This document shows positions 51,409 through 60,236 of a stretch of DNA of 64,000 nt, piece by piece; position 1 is the first letter of the stretch, and each line of letters starts with the position of its first letter. Below the pieces are notes generated by a model. The model saw only the letters and a list, made by a program, of their open reading frames with translations. It was not told where the DNA came from and did not search any database. The stretch spans positions 36,188 to 100,187 of the forward strand of contig JAZRFM010000021.1 of assembly GCA_045661345.1 (NCBI GenBank), read 5' to 3'. The stretch comes from RUG12461 sp045661345. GTDB lineage: Bacteria; Bacillota; Clostridia; Lachnospirales; Lachnospiraceae. Made by a program: the position numbers and the translations under genes.

Positions 51409-52257
51409 ATGATCTTTGACAGGAATGAGAAAAAGGAAGTAATCGCTCTTTTGGGAGCAGGCAGCATGGGTACTGCAATCGTCAGAAGGATTGCGGCGGG
51501 GAAAAAGATCCTTCTGGGTGATATCAGTGAAAAGAATCTGGAAAAGGTATCCCATGATTTTCAATATAGCGGATATGATGTGGAAACGATGATAGTTAAC
51601 GCGCTGGAAAAGGATTCCATCGAAGCCTTTGCACAGAAAGCAGCATCACTTGGCGATGTGATGTACTTTATAGATACGGCAGGAGCTTCTCCAAACCAGG
51701 CGAAACCGGAACATATCGTTGCACTTGACATGATTGGTACCGGCTATGCCGTGGATGCATTTGGTAAGGTTATGGCAAAAGGCGGAGCGGGACTGATCAT
51801 CTCCAGTCAGACGAGATATATGTATCCGATCCCATATGAAACAGAGCAGGAGATACTTTCCACTCCCACGGAAAAGCTGATGGAGCTGCCTATCGTGAAG
51901 GAAACCGCCATGCAGAATTCCGGGCTTGCTTATATGATTGCTAAGCGAATTAACCAGCTTCAGGCAATGAAGGCAGCGGCTACTACCTGGAAGGGACGCA
52001 GGGCGAGAATCAATACCATCAGCCCTGGGGTTATCGTGACGCCGCTTGCATATGATGAGTTTGCTGCTGCGGGTGAAGGTTATCAGCAGATGGTAGACAC
52101 TTCTGCGGCAGAACGGTGCGGCACTTCAGATGAGATTGCTGAGGCAGGAGCATTCCTTTTGGGAGAACATGCAGGCTTTATCACAGGAACAGATCTTCTG
52201 ATCGATGGCGGCGTGATCGCTGCGATCAGAACAGGGAAATATAAACTTCATGCGTAA
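51409..52257 (+). CDS. Short-chain dehydrogenase/reductase
   Basis: A 282-residue SDR. It has a modified dinucleotide motif (ALLGAGSMGTAIVRRIAAGK), DTAGAS in place of NNAG, the active-site pair Tyr-x-x-x-Lys in GLAYMIAKRIN and the late ARINTISPGVIVTPLA and GTDLLIDGG. The unusual G-A-G-S-M-G loop is typical of a subgroup of SDRs in Clostridia and Actinobacteria. ATG 51409 has AAGGAGG ten bases before. It belongs to the 49984-53650 redox operon. Confidence 0.87.
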   Translation: MIFDRNEKKEVIALLGAGSMGTAIVRRIAAGKKILLGDISEKNLEKVSHDFQYSGYDVETMIVNALEKDSIEAFAQKAASLGDVMYFIDTAGASPNQAKPEHIVALDMIGTGYAVDAFGKVMAKGGAGLIISSQTRYMYPIPYETEQEILSTPTEKLMELPIVKETAMQNSGLAYMIAKRINQLQAMKAAATTWKGRRARINTISPGVIVTPLAYDEFAAAGEGYQQMVDTSAAERCGTSDEIAEAGAFLLGEHAGFITGTDLLIDGGVIAAIRTGKYKLHA

Positions 52258-52271
52258 GGAGGGAGGACAAT

Positions 52272-52793
52272 ATGGCAAAGACATTAATAGCGTACTTTTC
52301 CCATGCAGGGCAGAACTACTCTCGTGGAGGCATCCGTGACCTGCCTGTTGGAAACACTGAGGTTGTTGCAAAGAAGATCCATGCTTTGATCGACAGTGAT
52401 CTGTTTTTCATTGATACCGTTCAGAAGTATCCGGATGACCATATGAAGAAGATTGAAATCGCAAAGCGGGAATTCAATGAGAATGCAAGACCGGAGCTGG
52501 CAGCAAGAGTGGAGAACATGGATGAATACGACACAGTGATCGTTGCATTCCCGAACTGGTGGACGACGATGCCGATGGCAATGTTTACATTCCTTGAGAG
52601 CTATGATTTTTCCGGAAAGACCATCTGTCCGCTGATAACACACGGTGGCAGCGGTTTCTCGAATTCACTTAAGGATATCAGGCAGCTTTGTCCTGGAGCA
52701 AACATCACAGATGGACTTGCCATCAACGGAGATAATGCCGCGACCTGCGACAAAGATGTTGAAAAGTGGTTACAGAAAATCGGTTTAAGGTAA
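52272..52793 (+). CDS. Flavodoxin
   Basis: A 173-residue flavodoxin_4-like protein: TLIAYFSHAGQNYSRGGIRD at the FMN phosphate loop, VGNTEVVAKKI, IVAFPNWWTTMPMAMFTFLE with the aromatic flavin-stacking residues and HGGSGFSNSLKDI. An electron carrier that could serve the reductases around it. AAGGAGGGAGG precedes the ATG, 14 bases after the SDR stop. Confidence 0.9.
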   Translation: MAKTLIAYFSHAGQNYSRGGIRDLPVGNTEVVAKKIHALIDSDLFFIDTVQKYPDDHMKKIEIAKREFNENARPELAARVENMDEYDTVIVAFPNWWTTMPMAMFTFLESYDFSGKTICPLITHGGSGFSNSLKDIRQLCPGANITDGLAINGDNAATCDKDVEKWLQKIGLR

Positions 52794-52807
52794 GGAGGAC
52801 AATTATC

Positions 52808-53650
52808 ATGGAATATGCAGTATTGAACAACGAAGTAAAATGCCCGGTGGTAGGTATCGGAACCTTCATGCTGTCTCCGGCAGAGGCAGAGAACAGTGTG
52901 AGAGAGGCGCTTAAAATGGGTTATTCTCTTGTGGACACGGCAAATGCCTATGTGAACGAGAGAGCCTGCGGACGCGGTATGAGAGACAGCGGCCTTAAAC
53001 GTGAGGAAGTATTCCTTTCTACGAAGTTATGGCCAAGCGAATATGAGAATGAGAATGCTGTCGATGAGACTCTGGAACGTCTGGGCGTGGATTATGTTGA
53101 TCTGCTCTACATCCACCAGCCTGCCGGAAACTGGCTTGCAGGCTACAGGCAGCTTGAAAAAGCGTATAAAGAGGGCAAGGCGAAAGCCATCGGGATCTCT
53201 AACTTTGAAGGGAAGTATATCGAGGAACTGGAATCCAGGTGGGAGATCGTACCGCAGTTTATCCAGGTTGAGGCACATCCATATTTTACGCAGAAGGAAC
53301 TCCGAAAGACTTTGGATAAGTATGGCATCAAGCTGATGGCGTGGTATCCGCTTGGTCACGGAGATAAGTCTTTGATTGAAGAGCCTGTATTTGCAGAGCT
53401 TGGAAAGAAGTATGGAAAAACTCCTGCGCAGATCATCCTTCGCTGGCATACGCAGATGGGCTTTGTAGTGATCCCAGGAAGCAAGAATGTGGATCACATC
53501 AAGGACAACCTGGATATTCTGGATTTCAAACTGACGGATGAAGAGATGTCTGAAATTGCGAAACTGGATAAGGACGAGCGTTATTATCATCGTTCTGATG
53601 AACAGCTTGCGCAGTTTGCAGCATGGAGACCGGATTTTGAGAAAGCGTAA
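52808..53650 (+). CDS. Aldo/keto reductase (AKR, 2,5-didehydrogluconate reductase-like)
   Basis: A 280-residue aldo/keto reductase of normal cytosolic type: VGIGTFMLSPAEAENSVREA, Asp43 and Tyr48 in LVDTANAYVNE, Lys73 in STKLWP and the His in LLYIHQPAG; SNFEGKYIEEL, then RWHTQMGFVVIPGSKN for NADPH. It starts 14 bases after the flavodoxin with AAGGAGG. It shares many features with the lipoprotein-type AKR at 50544 and could be its parent copy. Confidence 0.93.
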   Translation: MEYAVLNNEVKCPVVGIGTFMLSPAEAENSVREALKMGYSLVDTANAYVNERACGRGMRDSGLKREEVFLSTKLWPSEYENENAVDETLERLGVDYVDLLYIHQPAGNWLAGYRQLEKAYKEGKAKAIGISNFEGKYIEELESRWEIVPQFIQVEAHPYFTQKELRKTLDKYGIKLMAWYPLGHGDKSLIEEPVFAELGKKYGKTPAQIILRWHTQMGFVVIPGSKNVDHIKDNLDILDFKLTDEEMSEIAKLDKDERYYHRSDEQLAQFAAWRPDFEKA

Positions 53651-53689
53651 AGGCTATCTGATTGGAAAGAAATGCACTTTGTGATATTA

Positions 53690-53705
53690 TGTAACTGTAG
53701 TTGCA
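53690..53705 (+). promoter_or_regulatory. Palindromic operator before the TetR gene
   Basis: TGTAACTGTAGTTGCA is an imperfect palindrome (TGyAACT and AGTTGCA half-sites). A TATTAT-like -10 candidate lies just upstream at about 53684 (GATATTATG). It lies 37 bases before the TetR start and is likely the binding site of that repressor. Confidence 0.5.
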
Positions 53706-53741
53706 TAAACCACAAATAGCATTTTGAAACGGAGAGCTTCT

Positions 53742-54311
53742 ATGATTTTGAAGGGCAATGAGGATTTAAGAATAGTTAAAACGATTGAGGGCATTAAGTC
53801 TGCGTTTGAGGAACTGATCTGTGAGAAGGATTATGAGAAGATCACGGTAAAAGAGCTTTGCGAAAAAGCAAGAATCAATAAAAAGACTTTTTACCATTAC
53901 TATGAAACACTGGATTACCTTCTTGCCGAGATGCAGATCGAGATGTCCACAGAATACATTGAACGGATCAAGGATTATAATCTGCCGGATGATCTGGACA
54001 AGGTAAACCGGGAATTCTTCATTTACTCTTCAGAGCAGGGACTGGCTTATGAGAAGATCACCTGCAGCGGAAGCTATCATTCCATACGGGATGAAATGGT
54101 TGAAAACGTGAACGATGCAGGATGGAGCAAATCCAAGAAGTATCAGAAACTGTCAGATAATGAAAAGAAACTGCTGATGGGCTTTATCAATAATGCTGTT
54201 CTGACTGCATACAGGCAATGGGTAGAAGAAGGAAAAAAACTGCCGCTGGATGAGGTGGTTGAAGTGACGAACCGCATCGTTCTTGGCGGAGTGAAAGGCT
54301 TCTTCAAATAA
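53742..54311 (+). CDS. TetR/AcrR-family regulator
   Basis: A 189-residue protein. The N-terminal helix-turn-helix reads KSAFEELICEKDYEKITVKE then LCEKARINKKTFYHYYETLD; the C-terminal part resembles the TetR_C_33/YbiH-like group of Firmicutes. It separates two parts of the aldo/keto reductase block, and is a likely sensor of electrophiles or aldehydes that are substrates of these enzymes (inference). ATG 53742 has GGAG seven bases upstream; a TTG at 53724 is a less likely start. Confidence 0.88.
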   Translation: MILKGNEDLRIVKTIEGIKSAFEELICEKDYEKITVKELCEKARINKKTFYHYYETLDYLLAEMQIEMSTEYIERIKDYNLPDDLDKVNREFFIYSSEQGLAYEKITCSGSYHSIRDEMVENVNDAGWSKSKKYQKLSDNEKKLLMGFINNAVLTAYRQWVEEGKKLPLDEVVEVTNRIVLGGVKGFFK

Positions 54312-54325
54312 AAGAGGTGTCAACA

Positions 54326-55288
54326 TTGAAAACAAGAATGTTAAAAGATATAGAAGTATCCGAGGTAGGGATGGGATGCATGGCATTCTCACACGGATAC
54401 GGACAGATTCCCACTGAAAAATACAGTATCGAAGCTATAGGGAATGCCTATGATCATGGCTGCACATTTTTTGACACGGCAGAAGTTTATAGTCCGAATC
54501 TTTCCGGAATAGGGCATAACGAGCTGATCGTAGGGAAAGCCCTTAAGGATGTACGTGAAAATGTGGTGATCGCAACGAAGCTTATGCTGCATGGGCTGGG
54601 CTTTGGCAGTGTTTACAAATCTGTAAGAAGTCATCTGGAGGGTTCTCTGGATCGTCTTCAGACGGATTATGTTGATATCTATTATCTTCATCGCATGGGC
54701 GGCGCCTCTGTTGAAAAGGTTGCGGAAGCAATGGGGAAACTCATTGATGAAGGACTGATCCGAGGGTGGGGATTATCCCAGGTGGATGTGGATGTGATCG
54801 ACAGGGCGCAGCAGGTTACACCGCTTGCAGCGATCCAGAATATCTTCTCTATGGTGGAGCGTGATTCCGAGGCAGAGATCATTCCTTACTGTATGGAAAA
54901 CAATATCGGTTTTGTTCCATTCTCACCGGTAGCAAGTGGTCTGCTTTCGGGTAAGATCACGCTGCAGACGCAGTTTGAGAGAAATGATGATGTAAGGAAT
55001 TGGGTTCCACAGCTTTCCAGAAGGAATATTGAGGGCAATCAGCCGATCGTGGAGATGCTGAAGGATTTTGCCGAAAAGAAGAATGCTACTCCGGCACAGA
55101 TATCTTTGGCGTGGATGCTGCATAAGTATCCGAATGTGGTTCCGATACCGGGATCCAAGAATAAGGAGCGGATCATAGAAAATCTGGATGCGTCCAGGGT
55201 TGAGCTGACTGACGAAGAGTTTAGCAGTCTTGAAGCAGCGCTGAATGGCTTGAAGGTATATGGGCATAGAGGATTAGGCGGATTTTAA
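54326..55288 (+). CDS. Aldo/keto reductase (AKR13/YajO-like)
   Basis: A 320-residue aldo/keto reductase: VGMGCMAFSHGYGQIPTEKY, Asp and Tyr in FFDTAEVYSP, Lys in VVIATKLML, His in IYYLHRMGG, IRGWGLSQVDVDVIDRAQQV, and AWMLHKYPNVVPIPGSKNKE for the cofactor. This subgroup (perakine/pyridoxal reductase-like) is distinct from the one at 52808. The start is read as TTG 54326, six bases after AGAGGTG; ATG 54338 is an alternative. It follows the TetR gene by 14 bases. Confidence 0.9.
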   Translation: MKTRMLKDIEVSEVGMGCMAFSHGYGQIPTEKYSIEAIGNAYDHGCTFFDTAEVYSPNLSGIGHNELIVGKALKDVRENVVIATKLMLHGLGFGSVYKSVRSHLEGSLDRLQTDYVDIYYLHRMGGASVEKVAEAMGKLIDEGLIRGWGLSQVDVDVIDRAQQVTPLAAIQNIFSMVERDSEAEIIPYCMENNIGFVPFSPVASGLLSGKITLQTQFERNDDVRNWVPQLSRRNIEGNQPIVEMLKDFAEKKNATPAQISLAWMLHKYPNVVPIPGSKNKERIIENLDASRVELTDEEFSSLEAALNGLKVYGHRGLGGF

Positions 55289-55303
55289 AGAGGATATCAA
55301 TAG

Positions 55304-55477
55304 ATGAAAAAGTTTATTACATTGACGATGGCGTTATGTTTGATCATGGTACTCACCCGTTACGCATGTTATCTCATAGCTGAAAATGGAGATCCTCGAA
55401 AGGAACAGATTGCATTTGCACAGAGTTATTTTGCGGTGCAAACAAGAAAGCAAGGGCTACGATATTACAGCATTTGA
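55304..55477 (+). pseudogene. Truncated exported protein
   Basis: A 57-codon frame: MKKFITLTMALCLIMVLTRY is a signal peptide; about 35 polar residues follow, then a stop. Many genes beside such reductases in Clostridia encode a secreted lipoprotein (often cyclophilin- or flavodoxin-like) with such a start, so this is probably its 5' relic. The original body is missing. Confidence 0.4.
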
Positions 55478-55510
55478 TTTGAACAAGAGCGCTTCATGGA
55501 AGTGAGAGGA

Positions 55511-55557
55511 GTTAAGGCGGTATTTTTTTAAAAAAAGCGAAAAAATACCGCTTTAAC
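55511..55557. terminator. Long perfect hairpin
   Basis: GTTAAGGCGGTATTTTTT (55511-55528) pairs with AAAAAATACCGCTTTAAC (55540-55557), 17 of 18 bases. The T run is inside the stem. It may be a bidirectional terminator; it also has the look of a miniature inverted-repeat end. Confidence 0.6.
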
Positions 55558-55608
55558 ATTGGAATAACGGCATTGATATGTTATTGTTTTCGTACGGAGG
55601 ATAAAGAT

Positions 55609-56838
55609 ATGAGATTGTATAGTAGGGAAATATATCTGAAAAAAATCCGCGGGTTTTATCATGAAACAGATTTAATAAAGGTTATTACCGGAATCAGACG
55701 TTGTGGAAAATCATGTCTGATGCAAACTATAACTGAAGAAATAAAAGCATCAGGCGTGAAGGATGAGAACATTATATATATTAATCTGGATAAAAGAGGA
55801 TATAAATCAGTAAAAACTCCGGACATGCTTGAAAAGATAATCGATGATATGTCAGGTGCAAAAGGCGTGAAATATCTCTTTATAGATGAGATTCAAAATG
55901 TAGAAGGATTTGAAGAGGTGATAAATGGTTATCGGGAAGAGGAGGAGTACTCGATTTTTATTACCGGATCAAATTCGTATCTGTTGAGTGGTGAGCTGAT
56001 CACTAAACTAACCGGAAGATATCTTGAATTTGAAATGTATCCACTGACATTTGATGAATATATAGGAATGAAAAAATATCTAAAGCAGGATATCAGTGAA
56101 AATGTTACCGATGAGTTTGAAAAATATATTACTGAAGGAGGATTTCCCAGATCGTTAAGTTTTAAGGATACGGAGGATAAACGCAATTATGTTCGCGGGA
56201 TAATAACGGAAATCTTCGAGAAGGATATCCGTAAACGTGTTAAGATCCGAAATGTTTCAGTGTTTAATATGATCCGGACATATATTATTAATAATTTCGG
56301 AGCCACGACCAGTTTGACTAATATGTTAGATGACCTTCATAAATCCGGAAGTGATATCAGGAGAGAAACATTAAGTAAGTATATACAGATTTTGATAGAT
56401 GCAAAGATCATTCACAAATGCGAGAGATTTGATCTAAAGTCCCGGAGATCGATCGGGGGAGAACAGAAATATTATCTTGCTGATCTCGGATTCTATTTTG
56501 CAACAAATACCGACAACAGAATAAATTATGGCCCGGTTCTTGAAAATATAGTATACATATATGCAAGGTCCAGGGGTTGTTCTGTCAGCGTTGGACGCAT
56601 TGGGAAGCTCGAATGTGATTTCATTGTTCGAAAAGAAGCAATGCAGTATTCATATATTCAGGTAGCAATGACTATATTAAGCAGCAAGGAAACAGAGGAC
56701 AGAGAATACGGACCGCTGGAATCCATAAAGGATAATTATCCCAAATATGTTGTTACGAGAAATGATCTTATACAGAAGAGAAATGGAATCATTCACGTAA
56801 ATATCGGCCCATTCATGGAGAAAGGAACTTTGTTTTAA
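55609..56838 (+). CDS. DUF4143 ATP-binding protein (AAA-like ATPase)
   Basis: A 409-residue protein. Walker A is TGIRRCGKSCLM (residues 27-38), Walker B is YLFIDEIQ near 95, sensor ITGSNSYLLS near 125, then the DUF4143 domain (AKIIHKCERFDLKSRRSIGG, YYLADLGFYFA, LENIVYIYARSRG, CDFIVRK). The family is widespread in gut anaerobes and its function is not established; some members lie near toxin or defence genes. CGGAGG precedes ATG 55609. A detached rlmD-type tail follows directly. Confidence 0.9.
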   Translation: MRLYSREIYLKKIRGFYHETDLIKVITGIRRCGKSCLMQTITEEIKASGVKDENIIYINLDKRGYKSVKTPDMLEKIIDDMSGAKGVKYLFIDEIQNVEGFEEVINGYREEEEYSIFITGSNSYLLSGELITKLTGRYLEFEMYPLTFDEYIGMKKYLKQDISENVTDEFEKYITEGGFPRSLSFKDTEDKRNYVRGIITEIFEKDIRKRVKIRNVSVFNMIRTYIINNFGATTSLTNMLDDLHKSGSDIRRETLSKYIQILIDAKIIHKCERFDLKSRRSIGGEQKYYLADLGFYFATNTDNRINYGPVLENIVYIYARSRGCSVSVGRIGKLECDFIVRKEAMQYSYIQVAMTILSSKETEDREYGPLESIKDNYPKYVVTRNDLIQKRNGIIHVNIGPFMEKGTLF

Positions 56839-56851
56839 CTTGTATTTTTTA

Positions 56852-56980
56852 CCCAAAGAAAACGAAGTCGAGACCGTGAGCCTTTTACAGCGAGTGAGCA
56901 ACACCCGGCAGACAACAATAACTTTGGATGTGGATATGGAGGATTATCGCAGGATCAAATATGAAGGAATAAACATGTAG
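56852..56980 (+). pseudogene. Detached rlmD-type methyltransferase tail, second form
   Basis: The frame reads ENEVETVSLLQRVSN, RQTTITLDVDMEDYRRIKYE and ends at a TAG (56978). H/N-x-VETVxLLxRV followed by a D-V-x-M-x-D-Y-x-R-I-K stretch is a common end of clostridial RumA-type methyltransferases. The body is missing and the piece directly abuts the end of the ATPase gene. Confidence 0.55.
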
Positions 56981-56995
56981 GTGAGGTGGCTATTT

Positions 56996-57150
56996 ATGGC
57001 AGAAAGTCAAAACATTGAATATAAAGAGTCCTGCGGAAAGTTTTAAGATATTCAGGAGAGAGGCGCTTCGCAGCAAGCGGATGACCGAGGCTGAACTCAA
57101 TATTTCAAATGAGGAACTTCTGTCCAAGTTGAAACTATTATCAAACGGCA
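56996..57150 (+). pseudogene. 5' relic of an AlbA_2/RecG-like regulator
   Basis: MAESQNIEYKESCGKF from ATG 56996 is the start of an AlbA_2 domain and stops after 16 codons. From 57063 a second piece reads EALRSKRMTEAELNISNEEL, the same stretch that opens the truncated copy at 28479-28570 (about 85 percent identical DNA by eye). The region between (most of the AlbA_2 domain) is deleted. It is cut at 57150 by an IS66 end. Confidence 0.75.
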
Positions 57151-57274
57151 ACATGATAATACCTCCTTTTCTGGATCCGGGGTAGCCATAACAGCGAACC
57201 CGGAAAACAATGAAATGGTGATATTATCTCAGAAATGTGGTACTGTGGGTAGGTACCGATAGTTGGGAGCTTAC
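57151..57274 (-). mobile_element. Solo IS66 end (124 bp)
   Basis: Nearly identical, over exactly 124 bases, to 60603-60726: from the start codon of tnpA, through its AAGGAGG leader, to the terminal GTAAGC. All coding sequence of that element is gone. It shows that a second IS66 copy once lay here and was removed by deletion or recombination. It interrupts the AlbA_2-like gene. Confidence 0.85.
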
Positions 57275-57331
57275 CGAAGCAGGGAGGCAGACGAGGCACT
57301 ATCCCTTTTTTGAACAAAGGAATATAAGAAC

Positions 57332-57751
57332 ATGATAAACCAAAAGAAGAACATTCTGATTGCAGTATGTACACTTGCTACTCTCATTGTGGTTTTTGCA
57401 CTCATCTATGTGACAAACAAACCTGCCGCAGCAACCGGGAGCAAGGACATCAGGATCGAAGTAACGGGCAGTGTCGGCGATACGACTGAATATGAACTGA
57501 TCACGGATGCCTCTTTTTTGAAAGAGGCCATGGATGAACTGGCTGCGAGGGGATCCGGATTTTCCTATACCGGGTCGAACGGTGACTACGGTGTCGTGGT
57601 GGAGGAAATCAACGGGGAACGTGCGGTATTTGAAAAGGACGGTGCGTATTGGGCACTTTATGTGAACGGAGAATACGGACAGTACGGCGCCGATACACAG
57701 CCTCTGAGCGATGGGGATGATTACCTCTGGAAGTATGAAGTAGTACAATAA
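57332..57751 (+). CDS. DUF4430 exported protein
   Basis: A 139-residue protein. A signal anchor at residues 7-30, then one DUF4430 domain: SFLKEAMDELAARGSGFSYT, GDYGVVVEEINGERAVFEKD and AYWALYVNGEYGQYGADTQP, closing with DGDDYLWKYE. The domain occurs in transcobalamin-like and surface proteins; a role in cofactor binding is possible but not shown here. It is richer in GC than its neighbours and lies between a solo IS66 end and a full IS66 element, so it may have arrived with them. Confidence 0.82.
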   Translation: MINQKKNILIAVCTLATLIVVFALIYVTNKPAAATGSKDIRIEVTGSVGDTTEYELITDASFLKEAMDELAARGSGFSYTGSNGDYGVVVEEINGERAVFEKDGAYWALYVNGEYGQYGADTQPLSDGDDYLWKYEVVQ

Positions 57752-57934
57752 CGAATGGTCAGATTTGGGAACAGAACAGATCCAGCCCGATGAGCACCAT
57801 AAGCCGCGAAAAAAGGCAGAAACTGTCGGCGCTCGATTGCGCAAATTGATCGTAAGCACTCAATCATGAGCACCATATAAAAAGAAACCGCCGTATTACC
57901 GGCGATTTCCATACATTGCACCTTTACATTAGAA

Positions 57935-59593
57935 TTATGTTTTTTTGAAACGGCTGGGACATTCTTTTTGAGCACGGGGAGACCAGGGCATGAGATCGTC
58001 GAGGAAAGAAAGATCCTTTTCGTCCATGTGCTTAGGGATCTCGGTGAGAAGAAGCTCGAAGTACTGATAGGTGTTGATCTGGTTTGCTTTCGCTGTTTCA
58101 GCGAGGCTGTATAGCATAGCACTTGCCTTCGCTCCGTTGTCGGATTCGATGATGACGAAGTTCTTCCGCCCGATGGTGAATGGACGAATGGCTTGCTCGG
58201 CAAAATTATTATCCATTGGGATGTTTCCGTCAGATAGGAACTTCCGGAGATACTCCTCTTGGTGGATGCTGTAGGCCAGGGCTTTTCCGATGACGCTGTT
58301 GTGGGTCACCTGATCATATTTCACTTTTACCCATGCGAAGTAAGCATCAACCTTCTCTTGGAGATGCTTTTGACGCTGTATCTTTCGGTCTTTTGCGGAA
58401 AGATCATCGTAGTCATTATCGACGTGCATGATTTTGGTGATCATGTCGTAGGCTTCCTGCGCTACGGATCCTTTTGCCGCCTGTGTGCCGATGGACTTGA
58501 TGAATTCGGCAAAAGGTCTTCTGGCATGAACCCAGCAGCCGGCGACATTCAGGTTCTGTCGCTCCTTGTCAAGCTTGTGGTACACCTGATAACCATCCGT
58601 GACCACAGTTCCGGAGAAGCCTTTTAAGAACTCTCTCGGATGATCGGCTCGCCTTGAAGGTTGCCAGTCATATAGAACAATGGGCGGAGATTTGGTTGAT
58701 GGTCGGTTGCGGTATACCCACATGTAAGTATTCTTCCCGTTTTTGACCTTCTCGCCGTCGATCCGCATCACCTTTACCGGTGTTTCATCTGCGTGAATTA
58801 CCTTGCTGTCGCTGATCAGGGGCTTTTGCATGCGGTCATACGCAAGAGACGGGTAAGAAGTTGTTCCGTTGATGACCCAGTTGGCCAGAGTGTTTGTAGA
58901 AAGGCTTACACCATTGTACTTGAAGGCTCTCGACTGGCGCTCCAGAGGAAGCGCATTCACATATTTCCCATTGATGATGGATGCCAGGAGAGAGGGAGTA
59001 GCGATGCTGTTTCGGAAGAGATCTACCGAACGGGGAGCCTTGACGATCATGTCGTTGTTGCTCTTGGATGCATAGACATGGACGTGATGCTCATCCACGA
59101 TAAAGGTTTCCGGGATAATATGTAACCGCTTGTAGATTTCGTGTGGAAGTTCTTTGTAACCCTCCGGGAATTTCTCGGTCAGTTCTGCCTTTGTGAGCTT
59201 ATGCTCAATGATGCGGGCGGGAAGACCATCCAGATCTTCGTCCCGCTTGCCTTTGGTTTTGGAACGCGTGTGAGAAGACACGATAATCTCAGTGATTTCC
59301 GGTTCGGGAGCGTTCGGCTTTGATAGGACTTCAGCCTCGTTGAAGCCGTCAAAAAGAGTAAGCTGACCTTCTACGTTGAGAGCACTTTCTGCTTTTCTTC
59401 CGTGCTGCCGCTGGTTCATGATCCGGATCTGCTCAGTAAGGAGCTCAATTTGACGATTGTTATCTTCCAGCAAAGAATTGGCTGAGTTGAGCTGATCCTG
59501 TACGAAACCAAGCTGATCCTGTAAGGAGACGGCAATGGTGATGAGAGCTTCTTTGCTGAGGGTATTCAGTTGATCTGTAGACAACTGTTCCAT
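57935..59593 (-). CDS. tnpC: IS66 family transposase (TnpC)
   Basis: A 552-residue DDE transposase. The N-terminal coiled coil (LQDQLGFVQDQLNSANSLLE) and zinc-finger-like region are followed by the catalytic domain: Asp in VIHADETPVKV, Asp in VVTDGYQVYH and Glu in NNFAEQAIRPFTIGRKN. The C-terminal IS66_C end is present. Length and motifs are complete, so it is probably active. A GAAAGGAAC site precedes the ATG. Confidence 0.95.
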   Translation of the reverse strand: MEQLSTDQLNTLSKEALITIAVSLQDQLGFVQDQLNSANSLLEDNNRQIELLTEQIRIMNQRQHGRKAESALNVEGQLTLFDGFNEAEVLSKPNAPEPEITEIIVSSHTRSKTKGKRDEDLDGLPARIIEHKLTKAELTEKFPEGYKELPHEIYKRLHIIPETFIVDEHHVHVYASKSNNDMIVKAPRSVDLFRNSIATPSLLASIINGKYVNALPLERQSRAFKYNGVSLSTNTLANWVINGTTSYPSLAYDRMQKPLISDSKVIHADETPVKVMRIDGEKVKNGKNTYMWVYRNRPSTKSPPIVLYDWQPSRRADHPREFLKGFSGTVVTDGYQVYHKLDKERQNLNVAGCWVHARRPFAEFIKSIGTQAAKGSVAQEAYDMITKIMHVDNDYDDLSAKDRKIQRQKHLQEKVDAYFAWVKVKYDQVTHNSVIGKALAYSIHQEEYLRKFLSDGNIPMDNNFAEQAIRPFTIGRKNFVIIESDNGAKASAMLYSLAETAKANQINTYQYFELLLTEIPKHMDEKDLSFLDDLMPWSPRAQKECPSRFKKT

Positions 59594-59876
59594 GAATGTT
59601 CCTTTCGTAACTGTCTTAATTGTACCAGAACAGAGGGATGGAGGCGAACTTCAAGGGATCGGTTTTTCGTGAAAATGCCTATGGTTCAGGCGTTTTATAA
59701 GAGTCAGAGAGCAACGCGCTGGCGGAGGGCGAAAGAAAAAAGAAAGACGCCGTGCAGGGATTTAGAGACCTTCGTGATAACGAGTAAAAGACTCTGAAAG
59801 CCGCCGCATAGCGCCGGGTATAAGGCCTGAAAAGACCGGATAAAAATCTCTGTTTTGCACAAAAAGAATTTCGAGA

Positions 59877-60236
59877 TTATGCAGACCGGATGGGGGAGAT
59901 GGATCGAATGACCGGGTCAATGGAGAATCCCATCATAAGCCACCGGAACTGCTCGGAGGAAAGGCTCCGAAGATCGGAGGATGTTCTCGGCCAGGAGAAG
60001 TGACCTGATTCGATGCGCTTGTACAACAGAAGGAATCCATCTCCCTCCCAGAGGAGCCCCTTGATCTTGGAGGCGGAATGCCCGCAGAAAAGAAACAGCG
60101 TGTTGGGCACAAAGAGTTTCATCTTGTAGCGTTGCTCAATGATGGCGGCGAGAGAATCAATGCCGTAACGCATGTCAGTGTAACCGCAAACCAGATAGAC
60201 ACCAGCAAAGGAGGTGAATTCAGCATCTTTAAGCAT
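59877..60236 (-). CDS. tnpB: IS66 accessory protein TnpB
   Basis: A 119-residue IS66 Orf2 protein: VYLVCGYTDMRYGIDSLAAI, LFLFCGHSASKIKGLLWEGD and GFLLLYKRIESGHFSWP are the family signature. The ATG at 60236 overlaps the end of tnpA by eight bases, as usual in IS66. It is required for transposition together with TnpC. A 283-base gap separates it from tnpC. Confidence 0.93.
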   Translation of the reverse strand: MLKDAEFTSFAGVYLVCGYTDMRYGIDSLAAIIEQRYKMKLFVPNTLFLFCGHSASKIKGLLWEGDGFLLLYKRIESGHFSWPRTSSDLRSLSSEQFRWLMMGFSIDPVIRSISPIRSA

